A stretch of DNA of 42,702 nt from Treponema sp. (GTDB lineage Bacteria > Spirochaetota > Spirochaetia > Treponematales > Treponemataceae), in NCBI GenBank assembly GCA_024400955.1, contig JAKSLY010000023.1:1-42702 (forward strand). Direction: 5' to 3'. Position numbers and translations under genes: made by a program. Position 1 is the stretch's first letter. Each line of letters starts with the position of its first letter. Shown piece after piece: positions 13,352 to 21,782 of the stretch. Under the pieces are notes generated by a model. That model saw only the letters and a list, made by a program, of their open reading frames with translations, searched no databases and was not told the origin of the DNA.

Positions 13352-13487
13352 ATGGAAAAGATTAAGATAGAAGATATGAATCTGTTCTATGAGGATTTTC
13401 GTGCCCTTAAGAACATTAACCTGAACATTGAATCCAATGAGCATTTATGACAACATTGCATTTGGACCAATCCGTCCTCATCATTGA
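13352..13487 (+). pseudogene. pstB: Phosphate ABC ATPase PstB remnant
   Basis: ATG 13352 reads MEKIKIEDMNLFYEDFRALK, then NINLNIESNE, the normal PstB N-terminus, and stops at 13450. A second frame from 13437 reads MSIYDNIAFGPIRPHH, the region after the Q-loop (PMSIYDN in intact PstB). The Walker A segment between them is missing. Both pieces meet at the words CCAATGAG, which would occur at either end of the lost segment, suggesting deletion by short-repeat recombination. PstB would power phosphate import. Confidence 0.85.
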
Positions 13488-13512
13488 CATAAAAGGGCTT
13501 ATAAAATATACT
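13484..13512 (+). promoter_or_regulatory. Promoter of the SRP RNA gene
   Basis: TTGACA (13484-13489), 17-bp spacer, TATACT (13507-13512). The predicted start is near 13519. The -35 box overlaps the stop codon of the pstB remnant's second frame. Confidence 0.85.
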
Positions 13513-13518
13513 TCGAAC

Positions 13519-13622
13519 ATTGGTTCAGGTGCTATGCAAGTGGCCGCCTCAAAACCCCGCCAGAGTGGGAACACAGCAACGGTATGAGGATGGTCATTGT
13601 GCCGTAGATTACCTGGGCCTTT
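13519..13622 (+). ncRNA. ffs: Small bacterial signal recognition particle RNA (4.5S type)
   Basis: The apex reads CCAGA-GTG-GGAA-CAC-AGCA-ACGG: a GGAA tetraloop on a 3-bp stem, with the CAG(A)/AGCA internal loop that Ffh recognises. Lower helices pair, for example GCCTC with TGAGG. The closing helix GGTTCAGGT (13522-13530) pairs with ACCTGGGCC (13611-13619) over nine positions with two G-U pairs, then nine or more T end the transcript. The length of about 100 nt fits the Alu-less SRP RNA of Gram-negative bacteria. It works with Ffh in membrane-protein targeting. Ends are predicted from the promoter and T run. Confidence 0.9.
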
Positions 13623-13656
13623 TTTTTTCAGCATATTTTTTACGTTCAGGACAATC

Positions 13657-15009
13657 ATGACAAAAGCAATTGACTTTACCCGCGGACCGGTTTACAGTCC
13701 CCTCGTCAGGTTTGCCGTTCCCATTCTTGGAGCACTTTTTCTGCAGGCCCTGTATGGTGGAATCGACCTTCTTATCGTAGGCCAGTTTTCATCCACGGCG
13801 GATGTTTCTGGAGTTGCAACCGGCAGCATGATAATGCATACCCTTACCATGGTTATCATCGGCCTTTCCATGGGCATCACCATTCTTACGGCCCAGAAAA
13901 TCGGTGAGGGTGACCATGACAATGCAGGCCTTACCGTTGGCAACGGCATTTCACTTTTTCTGGTTATCGGTCTTGTGTGGACCATTGTGATGATCCTGTT
14001 TTCGGAAGGCATTGCTGCGCTGATGCATTCTCCTGCAGAGGCCTTTGGCCAGACCGTGGACTATGTCAAGATCTGTGGAGGCGGTGCACTTTTTATAACG
14101 GCATACAATATCATCGGCAGCATTTTTCGCGGAATGGGCGACAGCAAGATGCCCCTTATTACGGTATGCATTTCTGCGGCCTTTAACGTCATTGGCGACA
14201 TGATTTTTGTCTGCCTTTTTAAGATGGGAGCAGCTGGTGCTGCATGGGCCACGGTCATAAGCCAGGCATTGAGCGTTCTCGTTTCCATGTTCATCATCAG
14301 GCGAAGAAAGCTTCCGTTTACCGTCAGAAGATCGGATTTGAAAATTAGGTTTGGTACGGCCAGGGATATTCTTAAGCTGGGATGTCCCCTTGCCCTTCAG
14401 GATCTTCTTGTAGGCCTTTCCTTTCTTGTCATAATGGGAATTGGAAATTCACTTGGCGTGGAAAAATCTGCAGGCATCGGTGTTGCTGAGCGCGTGTGCG
14501 GTTTCATCATGCTTTTCCCGGCTGCATTCAGCCAGAGCGTTTCTACTTTTGTTGCCCAGAATTTTGGTGCCGGCAACTTGCGCCGTGCAAACCGCGGGCT
14601 TTTTTACGGCATTGCAACATCACTTTGCGTGGGCTTTGTCATTGGCAGCATCGGATTTTTCAAGGGTGATCTGCTCAGCTCGATTTTCAGCCGTGATGCA
14701 GCAGTCATCATGCAGAGTCATGATTACCTCAAGGCTTATGCCATCGATACCCTGTTCACTTCATTCATGTTCTGCTTTGCAGGATATTTCAACGGTGTCG
14801 GCAAGACATTCTTCACAATGATCCAGGGAATTGTCGGAGCTTTCTGCGTGCGCATTCCGGTTTCCATCCTGGTCGTAAGGCTGGTTGATGACTGCTCCCT
14901 TTTCCAGCTGGGACTTGCAACTCCTGCATCAACAATCGTGCAGATCATTCTGTGTGTCGTTGCTTTTGTCCTTTTCTACAGAAAGAATAAAGCGGCTGAG
15001 GCAGCATAA
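13657..15009 (+). CDS. MATE-family multidrug/Na+ efflux transporter
   Basis: 450 residues with about 12 membrane segments. The start at ATG 13657 has AGGA 6 nt upstream; the open frame reaches back into the SRP RNA terminator and that part is not coding. Family marks include the N-terminal PLVRFAVPILGALFLQALYG, GGIDLLIVGQFS, and the repeat in the second half AFSQSVSTFVAQNFGAGN. MATE proteins export cationic drugs or metabolites by antiport with Na+ or H+. The substrate is not predictable. A clear terminator follows at 15018-15054. Confidence 0.92.
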   Translation: MTKAIDFTRGPVYSPLVRFAVPILGALFLQALYGGIDLLIVGQFSSTADVSGVATGSMIMHTLTMVIIGLSMGITILTAQKIGEGDHDNAGLTVGNGISLFLVIGLVWTIVMILFSEGIAALMHSPAEAFGQTVDYVKICGGGALFITAYNIIGSIFRGMGDSKMPLITVCISAAFNVIGDMIFVCLFKMGAAGAAWATVISQALSVLVSMFIIRRRKLPFTVRRSDLKIRFGTARDILKLGCPLALQDLLVGLSFLVIMGIGNSLGVEKSAGIGVAERVCGFIMLFPAAFSQSVSTFVAQNFGAGNLRRANRGLFYGIATSLCVGFVIGSIGFFKGDLLSSIFSRDAAVIMQSHDYLKAYAIDTLFTSFMFCFAGYFNGVGKTFFTMIQGIVGAFCVRIPVSILVVRLVDDCSLFQLGLATPASTIVQIILCVVAFVLFYRKNKAAEAA

Positions 15010-15017
15010 AATTCGGC

Positions 15018-15054
15018 AGGCATCTTTAAAAGGTAATTTTTAAGATGCCTTTTT
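15018..15054 (+). terminator. Intrinsic terminator after the MATE gene
   Basis: AGGCATCTT and AAGATGCCT, extended inward by A/T pairs, around a short GGTAA loop and followed by TTTTT. It sits between the convergent MATE and lptB genes and its last bases touch the lptB stop codon. Confidence 0.85.
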
Positions 15055-15865
15055 ACATGGAGAAGTCTTTGCCCAGGTAGATTTCGCGGGCTTCCGGAGA
15101 TTTAAGGATGTCCGTCTTTGTTCCCTGGGTGATGATTGTTCCCGTTGAGATGATGATGGCTCGGTCGGTGATTTCAAGGGTGTCGCGTACATTGTGGTCC
15201 GTGATCAGGATTCCGATGCCGCGTTTTGCAAGGAGCTTTATCATGCCCTTGATGTCGGCTACGGCAATGGGGTCGATGCCGGCAAAGGGTTCGTCAAGCA
15301 GCAGAAACTTTGGCTCGATGGCCAGGGAACGGGCGATTTCCGTGCGGCGGCGTTCTCCACCGGACAGGGTGTAGGCCTGCTGCTTTCTGATTCTGCCGAT
15401 GGCAAATTCTTCTATGAGTTCTTCAAGTCTCTGTTTCTTCTGGGGCTTTGTCAGGTCGCGGCGTGTTTCAAGAATGGACCAGATGTTTTCTTCCACCGTA
15501 AGCTTTCTGAATACCGACGGTTCTTGGGGAAGGTATGAAATCCCAAGCTGGGCGCGCTTGTACATCGGCAATGTGGTGATGCACTGGTTGTCCAGGAATA
15601 TGTCGCCCCGTGTCGGCCTGTAAAAACCTACGATCATGTAGAATGTCGTTGTCTTGCCGGAACCGTTTGGCCCAAGCAGTCCAAGAACTTCTCCCGTCTG
15701 CATGGAAAACTCAACGCCCTTTACGACGGTCTTGCGGCCGAATGCCTTGTACAGGCTTGAAACCCGGAGTGTGTTTTTGCCAAGGCCCGCAACCACTGGA
15801 GAATCGCCTTCTGCCTGATCTGTTGCAGCTTGAATGTCTGCATTCTGGTCAATAATGTCGCTCAT
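15053..15865 (-). CDS. lptB: Lipopolysaccharide-export-type ABC ATPase LptB
   Basis: 270 residues. Walker A LLGPNGSGKTTTF, Q-loop YLPQEPSVFRKLTVEENI, signature LSGGERRRTEIARSL, Walker B FLLLDEPFAGIDPIAVADI and H-loop DHNVRD; the PSVFRKLTV and FAGIDPIAV words are LptB hallmarks. An acidic N-terminal extension of about 25 residues precedes the domain and is not usual. LptB powers extraction of lipid from the inner membrane with LptFG and delivers it through LptC and LptA. Its ATG overlaps the lptA stop (ATGA). In treponemes, which often lack classical LPS, the cargo may be another glycolipid. Confidence 0.93.
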   Translation of the reverse strand: MSDIIDQNADIQAATDQAEGDSPVVAGLGKNTLRVSSLYKAFGRKTVVKGVEFSMQTGEVLGLLGPNGSGKTTTFYMIVGFYRPTRGDIFLDNQCITTLPMYKRAQLGISYLPQEPSVFRKLTVEENIWSILETRRDLTKPQKKQRLEELIEEFAIGRIRKQQAYTLSGGERRRTEIARSLAIEPKFLLLDEPFAGIDPIAVADIKGMIKLLAKRGIGILITDHNVRDTLEITDRAIIISTGTIITQGTKTDILKSPEAREIYLGKDFSM

Positions 15866-16665
15866 TGGTTTTCTCCTGCTGTGGTGGAAATGGTTTCGGC
15901 AATTTCTGGAGAGTCAGGAGTTCCGCTTCCATCGGTTTCGTCAGATGTTTCGGATTTTGCCCCTTCTTCGGCAGACCCTTCTTCTCCGGCAGATTCCTCT
16001 CCTTCTGCAATTTCTTCGCCTTCGGCATTTTCCTCTTCATCATCATCGCTGCCGTTTTCCGTCACGACGGAACCCTTTACTCGGCCGCTCAGGGTGATTT
16101 CCTGGGTGTCCATGTCCAGCGTAATGGTCTGGGCGCGGAATGTATCCCCCTTCTGTACAATCTTCGGGTTTCCGCTCATTTCGAGGATCTGCTCGTTTTT
16201 TCTGTATATGGCATAGGAACTGGTGCAGACATTGTCCTTCTGCGTCAGGTTGATCTGAATCTGCATGATGGCAATTTCCGTGTTCTGGTCGTATTCAATG
16301 ATCTGTGCCTTTGCCTCAACGTCGTTTTCCGTGTCCTTCATTACAACGTTGTTTTCAAGGGTTGCGATTTCCGTTTCCCTGTCGTAAAAAAGATTTTCAC
16401 AGGTAAAGTCCAGGTTACTCTTGGTGTTGATTCCGTGGATGGAACCCCTTGCCTTGATGTAACGAAAGTCCTTTCCGGAAAGTTCTATGAAGTCCGCGTT
16501 TATCTCCATGTTTTTTGTAATGACATTTGCATTTCCCTGGAGAATTGTGGTGCTGTTCTTGTCGCCGGCAGTTCCGCTCATGCGCCTGGCATTGAACTTG
16601 ATTTTTTCAGCATAAAGGAAGCCGGAAGAAACCAAGGCTGCAACTAATAGGATTGCCTTTTTCAT
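15862..16665 (-). CDS. lptA: LptA/OstA-family periplasmic lipid-transport protein
   Basis: 267 residues. A signal peptide (MKKAILLVAALVSSGFLYAE, cut after YA) leads to an OstA-like beta-jellyroll (residues 22-200) with repeated strands such as ILQGNANVITKNMEINAD and TITLDMDTQEITLSGRVKG. LptA bridges the periplasm between LptC and LptD. The last 55-60 residues are Glu/Gly/Ala/Ser-rich and very acidic, a tail not found in standard LptA; it may be disordered. The gene overlaps both neighbours by 4 nt, so lptC-lptA-lptB is a tightly coupled unit. Confidence 0.85.
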   Translation of the reverse strand: MKKAILLVAALVSSGFLYAEKIKFNARRMSGTAGDKNSTTILQGNANVITKNMEINADFIELSGKDFRYIKARGSIHGINTKSNLDFTCENLFYDRETEIATLENNVVMKDTENDVEAKAQIIEYDQNTEIAIMQIQINLTQKDNVCTSSYAIYRKNEQILEMSGNPKIVQKGDTFRAQTITLDMDTQEITLSGRVKGSVVTENGSDDDEEENAEGEEIAEGEESAGEEGSAEEGAKSETSDETDGSGTPDSPEIAETISTTAGENQ

Positions 16666-17258
16666 TCTGAAGTTTTTTCCTCCTGCTCACCATCTGCCTG
16701 GTTTGAAAGGTTGTCCTCGCCCGTAAGAATCAGGCCGTCCACGTTGCTGTCAAAGGTAAAGCTCCGGTCGACTCCGCTTGCAGAAAATCCCGTTCCGGAA
16801 ATCTGTATGTCGTCGCGTTCGATGTAGACCGTGTCGTCTTTTGCCGCAACAAGAGTTTCCTTCTTTCCATTCCACTTAAGGCTCGAAGCCCTTATCTTGA
16901 ACTTCTGGTCTATGTTGTTGATGAAGATGTCGTCAAAGAGGGTGTAGATTTCGGTCTGGTCGTTCATTCCAAGGAGGGAACATGAACCTTCCGTCTTGAG
17001 GACCATTTCTTCATCCCAGGTGTAGAAGGATGCCCTGCTTGCAAAGGCTGCACCGTCGCTCTTGTAGCGTTCCAGCTTTTCGGCCTTGATCTGAACCTTC
17101 AGCTTTGAATTCTCGTATTTCTTGTAGTCAACGTCCTGGATTTCAAGCTCAGGGATAATGCTGTCCGTACTGACTTCATCATCATATTTAAGGGAACATG
17201 ACAGTGAAGCTGCTGCAGTGAGAATCATTGCTGCAGTACGGAAACTTTTTTTATTCAT
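16662..17258 (-). CDS. lptC: LptC-like lipoprotein
   Basis: 198 residues. The N-terminus MNKKSFRTAAMILTAAASLSC is a lipoprotein signal with Cys at about residue 21, so it is anchored by lipid and not by the transmembrane helix of E. coli LptC. Residues 45-185 carry the LptC/OstA-like beta fold (EIYTLFDDIFINNIDQKFKI, ISGTGFSASGVDRSF with the family GxGF turn). It hands lipid from LptBFG to LptA. The stop overlaps the lptA start. Confidence 0.85.
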   Translation of the reverse strand: MNKKSFRTAAMILTAAASLSCSLKYDDEVSTDSIIPELEIQDVDYKKYENSKLKVQIKAEKLERYKSDGAAFASRASFYTWDEEMVLKTEGSCSLLGMNDQTEIYTLFDDIFINNIDQKFKIRASSLKWNGKKETLVAAKDDTVYIERDDIQISGTGFSASGVDRSFTFDSNVDGLILTGEDNLSNQADGEQEEKTSE

Positions 17259-17319
17259 GCTGAACCAGCTATTCCATCATTCAGACTGTCCAAAGGCCAG
17301 GAGCCTTCGGGATGCAGCC

Positions 17320-18921
17320 TTATTTTTGTGAATCAATGGCAGCCTTGATGAAGCTGTTGAAAAGAGGATGAGGATTTGCAGGGCGGCTCACGAATTCAGG
17401 ATGATACTGAACGCCGATTCCCCACGGATGGTTCTTCCATTCAAATGCTTCAGTCTGTCCGTCCGATGCAGATTTTGCAGAGATTGAAAGTCCGTTGCCT
17501 GTCATGTCTGCTGCATAGCGGCGGTCGAAGGTGTACTTTGAACGGTGGCGCTCGATGATGGATTCCGATCTGTAAACTTCCCACAGCTTTGTGTCCTTTT
17601 CAACAAGAACTTCGGATGCTCCAAGTTTCATTACGCCGTCGCTAGGTCCTGGCTGTTCTTCAGGAAGACAGATTACAGGATGGGTCGTGTTGTGGATGAA
17701 TTCGGTGGTGTCTGCATCTTCCCAGCCGCAAAGTGAACGTGCAGTGTCGATGGCCATGATCTGCATTCCAAGGTCGATTCCAAGGTATGGAATGTTGTTT
17801 TCGCGTGCATATTTTACGGAGGCAAGAAGTCCCATGAATCCGCGCTGGCCGTAGTTTCCAGGAACAACGATTCCGTCTACGCCTGCAAAAAATTCCTTAA
17901 GGTCAGAAGTCTTCTCGATTGTTTCTGCGTCGATTTTCTTGATTGTAAGTTCTGCGTTGTTGCCGGTAACTGCTGCATGGAAAAGGGATTCCTGAACCGA
18001 CTTGTAGCAGTTGTCAAGATAGTCCTTCTTTCCAACCATGCCGATGCAGACTTTTCTTGAAGGAGTGTCCAGTTTCTTGAGGAAGTCAGTCCACTGGCTT
18101 ATGTCTGTCGATTTGTTTTCAAGTCCCAGCTTTGCAAGAAGCTTTGAGTCCAGTCCCTGGTCGTGGAAGATTACAGGAAGTTCGTAGATGGACTTCTTTA
18201 TGTCTGGGGAAACGAACACTCCGTCACTCTGAACGTTGCAGAAGCGGGAGATTTTTTTCTTCATGCCTTCTTCAACTTCACCTTCGCAGCGGCAGATGAG
18301 GAAGTCAGGCTGAATTCCAACCTGCTGGAGCTGCTTAACGGAATTCTGTGTAGGCTTTGACTTGAGTTCCCCGCCTGTGATTACAGGAATCAATGTAAGG
18401 TGAATGCTGATGGCGTTTCCCTTTCCGGTTTCGCGGATGAGCTGGCGCATTGCTTCAAGGTATGGAACGGCTTCAATGTCGCCTACGGTTCCTCCGATTT
18501 CAACGATGATAACGTCTGCACCTGTTGAAGTTCCAACATGGCGGATGCAGCGCTTGATTTCGTCCGTGATGTGTGGAATCACCTGAACTGTGCGTCCGTT
18601 GTATTTTCCCGCCCTTTCGTTTCTGATTACGGATTCATAAACCTTTCCGATTGTCAGGCAGTCGTCGTCAGTGATCTTTACGTTGGTAAAGCGGCTGAAG
18701 TTTCCAAGGTCCAGGTCAGTTTCTGCACCGTCTTCCGTAACGTAAACTTCACCGTGCTGGTAAGGGCTGATGTTTCCTGCATCAACATTGATGTAGGGGT
18801 CGCACTTCATCATTGCAACCTTGAGTCCGCTGCATTCAAGAAGGCTTCCGATTGCGCTGGAAGCAACACCCTTTCCGAGACTTGAACAAACACCGCTAGT
18901 TACCAAAACATACTTACTCAT
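17320..18921 (-). CDS. pyrG: CTP synthase
   Basis: 533 residues from ATG 18921 (AAGGTG 6 nt upstream; a GTG two codons earlier is an alternative). Makes CTP from UTP, ATP and glutamine. The synthetase domain has the P-loop VTSGVCSSLGKGVASSA, KCDPYINVDAGNISPYQHGE and GGTVGDIE. The glutaminase half carries the expected ending NHPWGIGVQYHPEF (His-Glu of the triad). The usual nucleophile stretch G-x-C-LGMQ reads YLGIDLGMQIM, with Asp where the catalytic Cys is normally found: in this reading the Gln-dependent activity may be lost and free ammonia used. No LGMQ Cys is seen elsewhere. Confidence 0.93.
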   Translation of the reverse strand: MSKYVLVTSGVCSSLGKGVASSAIGSLLECSGLKVAMMKCDPYINVDAGNISPYQHGEVYVTEDGAETDLDLGNFSRFTNVKITDDDCLTIGKVYESVIRNERAGKYNGRTVQVIPHITDEIKRCIRHVGTSTGADVIIVEIGGTVGDIEAVPYLEAMRQLIRETGKGNAISIHLTLIPVITGGELKSKPTQNSVKQLQQVGIQPDFLICRCEGEVEEGMKKKISRFCNVQSDGVFVSPDIKKSIYELPVIFHDQGLDSKLLAKLGLENKSTDISQWTDFLKKLDTPSRKVCIGMVGKKDYLDNCYKSVQESLFHAAVTGNNAELTIKKIDAETIEKTSDLKEFFAGVDGIVVPGNYGQRGFMGLLASVKYARENNIPYLGIDLGMQIMAIDTARSLCGWEDADTTEFIHNTTHPVICLPEEQPGPSDGVMKLGASEVLVEKDTKLWEVYRSESIIERHRSKYTFDRRYAADMTGNGLSISAKSASDGQTEAFEWKNHPWGIGVQYHPEFVSRPANPHPLFNSFIKAAIDSQK

Positions 18922-18959
18922 ATTCACACCTTATATAAATTATTTTCAAAAAAAATCGA

Positions 18960-19370
18960 TTAGAGGACTTCCGCAATTTCCGGCTTGCCGGGAACGGGGA
19001 ATTTTCTTGTCACCACAAATACAATGGCTGACGAGACAAACAGGAACAGCAGGACAAATACTGCCCTGAAGTCATTGGATATGTGTACCCCGAATTTTTC
19101 CATGAGGGCAGGGGAAACGGCATATCCGAGAATCGAGCACAGGAAGGGGATGAACAGCGAGCAAAGTCCCTGTATGGCCTGAATCTTTTTTCCTGCCTGT
19201 ATGATCACAACGGACCCTTTCTTGAGGGGAAAGTCCTTTGGGTTTGAGATTTCAAAGGTCGTCTTTGTCTTTGCACAGCCTGTGGTGCAGGTTGCACATT
19301 CTTCCTTTTCAAAATGCATTGCAGTTATCTTTGAGTTTTCAAGTGAAACTATCAGGGCTCTTTCCGTCAT
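18960..19370 (-). CDS. RseC/MucC-family membrane protein
   Basis: 136 residues. The N-terminal cytosolic part has a Cys cluster ECATCTTGCAK (residues 23-33), typical of the SoxR-reducing system protein RseC. Two membrane segments follow (about 70-92 and 104-124). In E. coli RseC assists the Rsx/Rnf electron-transfer complex that reduces SoxR; in other bacteria it is linked to Rnf. Its start overlaps the stop of the TPR gene by 4 nt. Confidence 0.85.
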   Translation of the reverse strand: MTERALIVSLENSKITAMHFEKEECATCTTGCAKTKTTFEISNPKDFPLKKGSVVIIQAGKKIQAIQGLCSLFIPFLCSILGYAVSPALMEKFGVHISNDFRAVFVLLFLFVSSAIVFVVTRKFPVPGKPEIAEVL

Positions 19371-19894
19371 ATTTCATTCCTCTTGATCTGCCTGAGTTTC
19401 TTCTCGCATTCCTCCACGCCGATCCTGTTTCCAAGTTCGTCGTATGTGTCCCTCAGGTTGAACACTGCATCATAGTACATGGGGTTAAGCATTACTGCGC
19501 TTTCAAAGAAATATGCAGCTTCCTTGTAGTCTCCAAGATTGAACTGGATGACTCCACCCACGTTCCAAAAGTGTGGGTTTGATTCGTTAAGGTTGATTCC
19601 GTGGGCACACCAGCTCATGGCTTCGTCAAAGCGGTTCATCTGGATGCAAAGCGTTGCAAGGGATTCCGTAAGTTCCTCGTGCTGAGGGTTAAGGCGGAAT
19701 GCGTGTTCCATTGTTTCCAGTGCAAGATGGAATTTTCCGCAGTCACGGTAGGTCAGTGCAAGGTTATACCAGAGAAGATAGTTCTTGTTTTCAACGGTGA
19801 TGGCCCTCTTGAAGCATGCAATGGCCTCCACATACTGTCCCTTGAATGCAAGCTGAACAGCCTGATTGTTAAGTGTTTCGCTGTTTTCAAGCAT
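19367..19894 (-). CDS. Tetratricopeptide-repeat protein
   Basis: 175 residues from ATG 19894, which has GGAGA 7 nt upstream. Four to five TPR units are visible: AVQLAFKGQYVEAIACFKRA, LALTYRDCGKFHLALETMEH, LATLCIQMNRFDEAMSWCAH and GVIQFNLGDYKEAAYFFESA. No signal peptide. TPRs bind protein partners. The start overlaps the end of the polyprenyl synthase gene by 8 nt and its end overlaps the RseC gene, so all three are coupled. Partner unknown. Confidence 0.85.
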   Translation of the reverse strand: MLENSETLNNQAVQLAFKGQYVEAIACFKRAITVENKNYLLWYNLALTYRDCGKFHLALETMEHAFRLNPQHEELTESLATLCIQMNRFDEAMSWCAHGINLNESNPHFWNVGGVIQFNLGDYKEAAYFFESAVMLNPMYYDAVFNLRDTYDELGNRIGVEECEKKLRQIKRNEI

Positions 19895-21014
19895 TTGTTC
19901 TCTCCATGTTAATGGCGGCGTTAGGGGCAGGGTTTTCTGTCCTAAGGTTTTCGGGCACCATGGAAAGGAACAGTTCACGGATGAGCTTGGATTCAGCCTT
20001 GTCCTTTCCAAAAAGCAGGTCGAACTTTGAGCATGTGCTGTTTATGAACTGGATTCCCATGGCACATGCCTTTTCGACATCTCCGCTTTCAAGGAGCAGG
20101 CATACGGCTTTTTCAACGGCACTGCTTTCGATTCCTTCCTTTTCAGCCTGAACAAAGTATTCCATGAGGAGCCTTGTTTTTTCAGGATCCTGGTTTTGTG
20201 CAAAGAGAATCACCGGAAGGGATTTTTTTCCTTCAACAATGTCGTCACCGCGTTTTTTTCCCGGGTTTCCTATCTTTATGTTGATTACGTCGTCAATGAC
20301 CTGGAATCCGGCACCGATTTCCCGGGCGGCTTCTGCTGCCTTTTCGCAGTCACTGTCGCTTCCGTTTGCTGCAAGGATTCCAAGGGTTGCTGCCAGGGCT
20401 GCAAGGGTTCCCGTCTTGTTCTTTACCATGGCAAGATATTCTTCCGCCGTAGGAATGAAAGACTTCTGGCGGTGCCATGCAATGTCCATGGCCTGTCCAA
20501 GGTGAAGCTTCCTAAGTTCCATGGTGTATGCCTGGTAAAGCCTAAGCTTAAGGGCGTCGCTGCAGTCAAGCCTGTTTATGGTTACGGGAGCCTGAAAGTA
20601 AAGCCAGGAACCGGCGTTGATTGCCGTGTCCATGCCGTAGGTTATGTATGCTGCAGGTTTTCCGCGGCGCATGTCAGAGTTGTCTTCAATGTCATCGTGA
20701 ATGAGGCTTGCCGTGTGTACGAATTCAACAAGGGGGGCAAGTCCGTAAGCTGTCTTTTCCGATGCTTCAGCCTTTGCCGGATCATCTGTCATTGCCCTTG
20801 CACAGAGAACCAGGAAAAGGGGTCTCCATCTTTTGCCTCCAAGATCCACCAGGGACCTTGTTACGTCGAGAAGGGGCTGGATGTGTTCCGGGGTAACGGC
20901 CATTGCGGGGCAAGGCATTGAATCCTGCTGCCAGCGAGAATCTGACCTGGAAGGAAGAAAATTCTTTATTGAGTCTTCTATATTACTGAGATGCTTTGAA
21001 AATTCAGGATTCAT
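19887..21014 (-). CDS. Polyprenyl diphosphate synthase (isoprenyl synthetase)
   Basis: 375 residues. First Asp-rich motif LIHDDIEDNSDMRRGKP (DDxxD with the RR that follows), second motif FQVIDDVINI, plus GGKRWRP near residue 75. It condenses isopentenyl diphosphate onto allylic primers to give C15-C40+ chains; chain length cannot be fixed from the sequence. The enzyme is somewhat long, with an extra N-terminal 40 residues and C-terminal 60. Products feed quinone or undecaprenyl-type carriers. The gene leads the TPR and RseC genes. Confidence 0.9.
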   Translation of the reverse strand: MNPEFSKHLSNIEDSIKNFLPSRSDSRWQQDSMPCPAMAVTPEHIQPLLDVTRSLVDLGGKRWRPLFLVLCARAMTDDPAKAEASEKTAYGLAPLVEFVHTASLIHDDIEDNSDMRRGKPAAYITYGMDTAINAGSWLYFQAPVTINRLDCSDALKLRLYQAYTMELRKLHLGQAMDIAWHRQKSFIPTAEEYLAMVKNKTGTLAALAATLGILAANGSDSDCEKAAEAAREIGAGFQVIDDVINIKIGNPGKKRGDDIVEGKKSLPVILFAQNQDPEKTRLLMEYFVQAEKEGIESSAVEKAVCLLLESGDVEKACAMGIQFINSTCSKFDLLFGKDKAESKLIRELFLSMVPENLRTENPAPNAAINMERTNA

Positions 21015-21045
21015 CCCTACATGATATAGGAAATCGGCATAAAGT

Positions 21046-21738
21046 TCAAATCAGTGCGGCAAAAAATGGGGCAATGGCAACGGTCAAAAGTCCCGTAACG
21101 GCAATGGAAAGTCCGCTCATGGCTCCCTCCACATCCCCGATTTCTATGGCTCTTGATGTTCCCAGGGCGTGGCTTGAAGTTCCAATGGCAACGCCTACAG
21201 CAACGGGTTCATGAATGTGGAACAGTCTGCAAAGCTGGGGTGCAAACAGGTTGCCTATGTTCCCCGTGATTATGATGAGCATTACGGTTATCGGAACGAT
21301 GCCGTGGAATTCCTGGGCAAGGGCAAGGCCTATGGCTGTGGTGATGGATTTTGGAAGCATGGAAACGTATTCCACATGGCCGATCTTAAGGAGGAGGCAT
21401 GCGATGTAAATGAAGGTAAGGTTGCACAGGACTCCGCTCAGGATTCCGCCCAGTATGGGCAGCCAGTTTTCCTTGAGCTTTTCAAACTGCTGGTACAGGG
21501 GAACTGCAAGGCAGATGGTTGCAGGGGTGAGCATGCGTCCGATGAAATTTGCGCTCTTCATGTAGTGGTCAAAGGAAATGCCGGAAAAGTACAGGATGCA
21601 GATGCAGGATGTGATGGAAACAAGCAGTGGAGTGAACAGGAAGAAGTTGGTTTTCTTATGAATGACGAACCCCAGAAGGTATGTTGCAAGGGTTATGAAA
21701 AGTCCGAAATAAACCGAGTTCAAAAAAAATTCTTTCAT
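21046..21738 (-). CDS. lrgB: LrgB/CidB-family membrane protein
   Basis: 230 residues with about six to seven membrane segments. Family marks include LGPATVALAVPLY-like TPATICLAVPLYQQ, LPKSITTAIGLALAQ, and IGTSSHALGTSRAIEIGDVE. LrgAB/CidAB act in autolysis control in Staphylococcus and as pyruvate or glycolate transporters in Bacillus and plants. It is preceded by lrgA at 45 bp. Confidence 0.92.
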   Translation of the reverse strand: MKEFFLNSVYFGLFITLATYLLGFVIHKKTNFFLFTPLLVSITSCICILYFSGISFDHYMKSANFIGRMLTPATICLAVPLYQQFEKLKENWLPILGGILSGVLCNLTFIYIACLLLKIGHVEYVSMLPKSITTAIGLALAQEFHGIVPITVMLIIITGNIGNLFAPQLCRLFHIHEPVAVGVAIGTSSHALGTSRAIEIGDVEGAMSGLSIAVTGLLTVAIAPFFAALI

Positions 21739-21782
21739 ATTATAAATCCTGAATCCTGAAAATTATGGGTCTTGTCGCTGCG

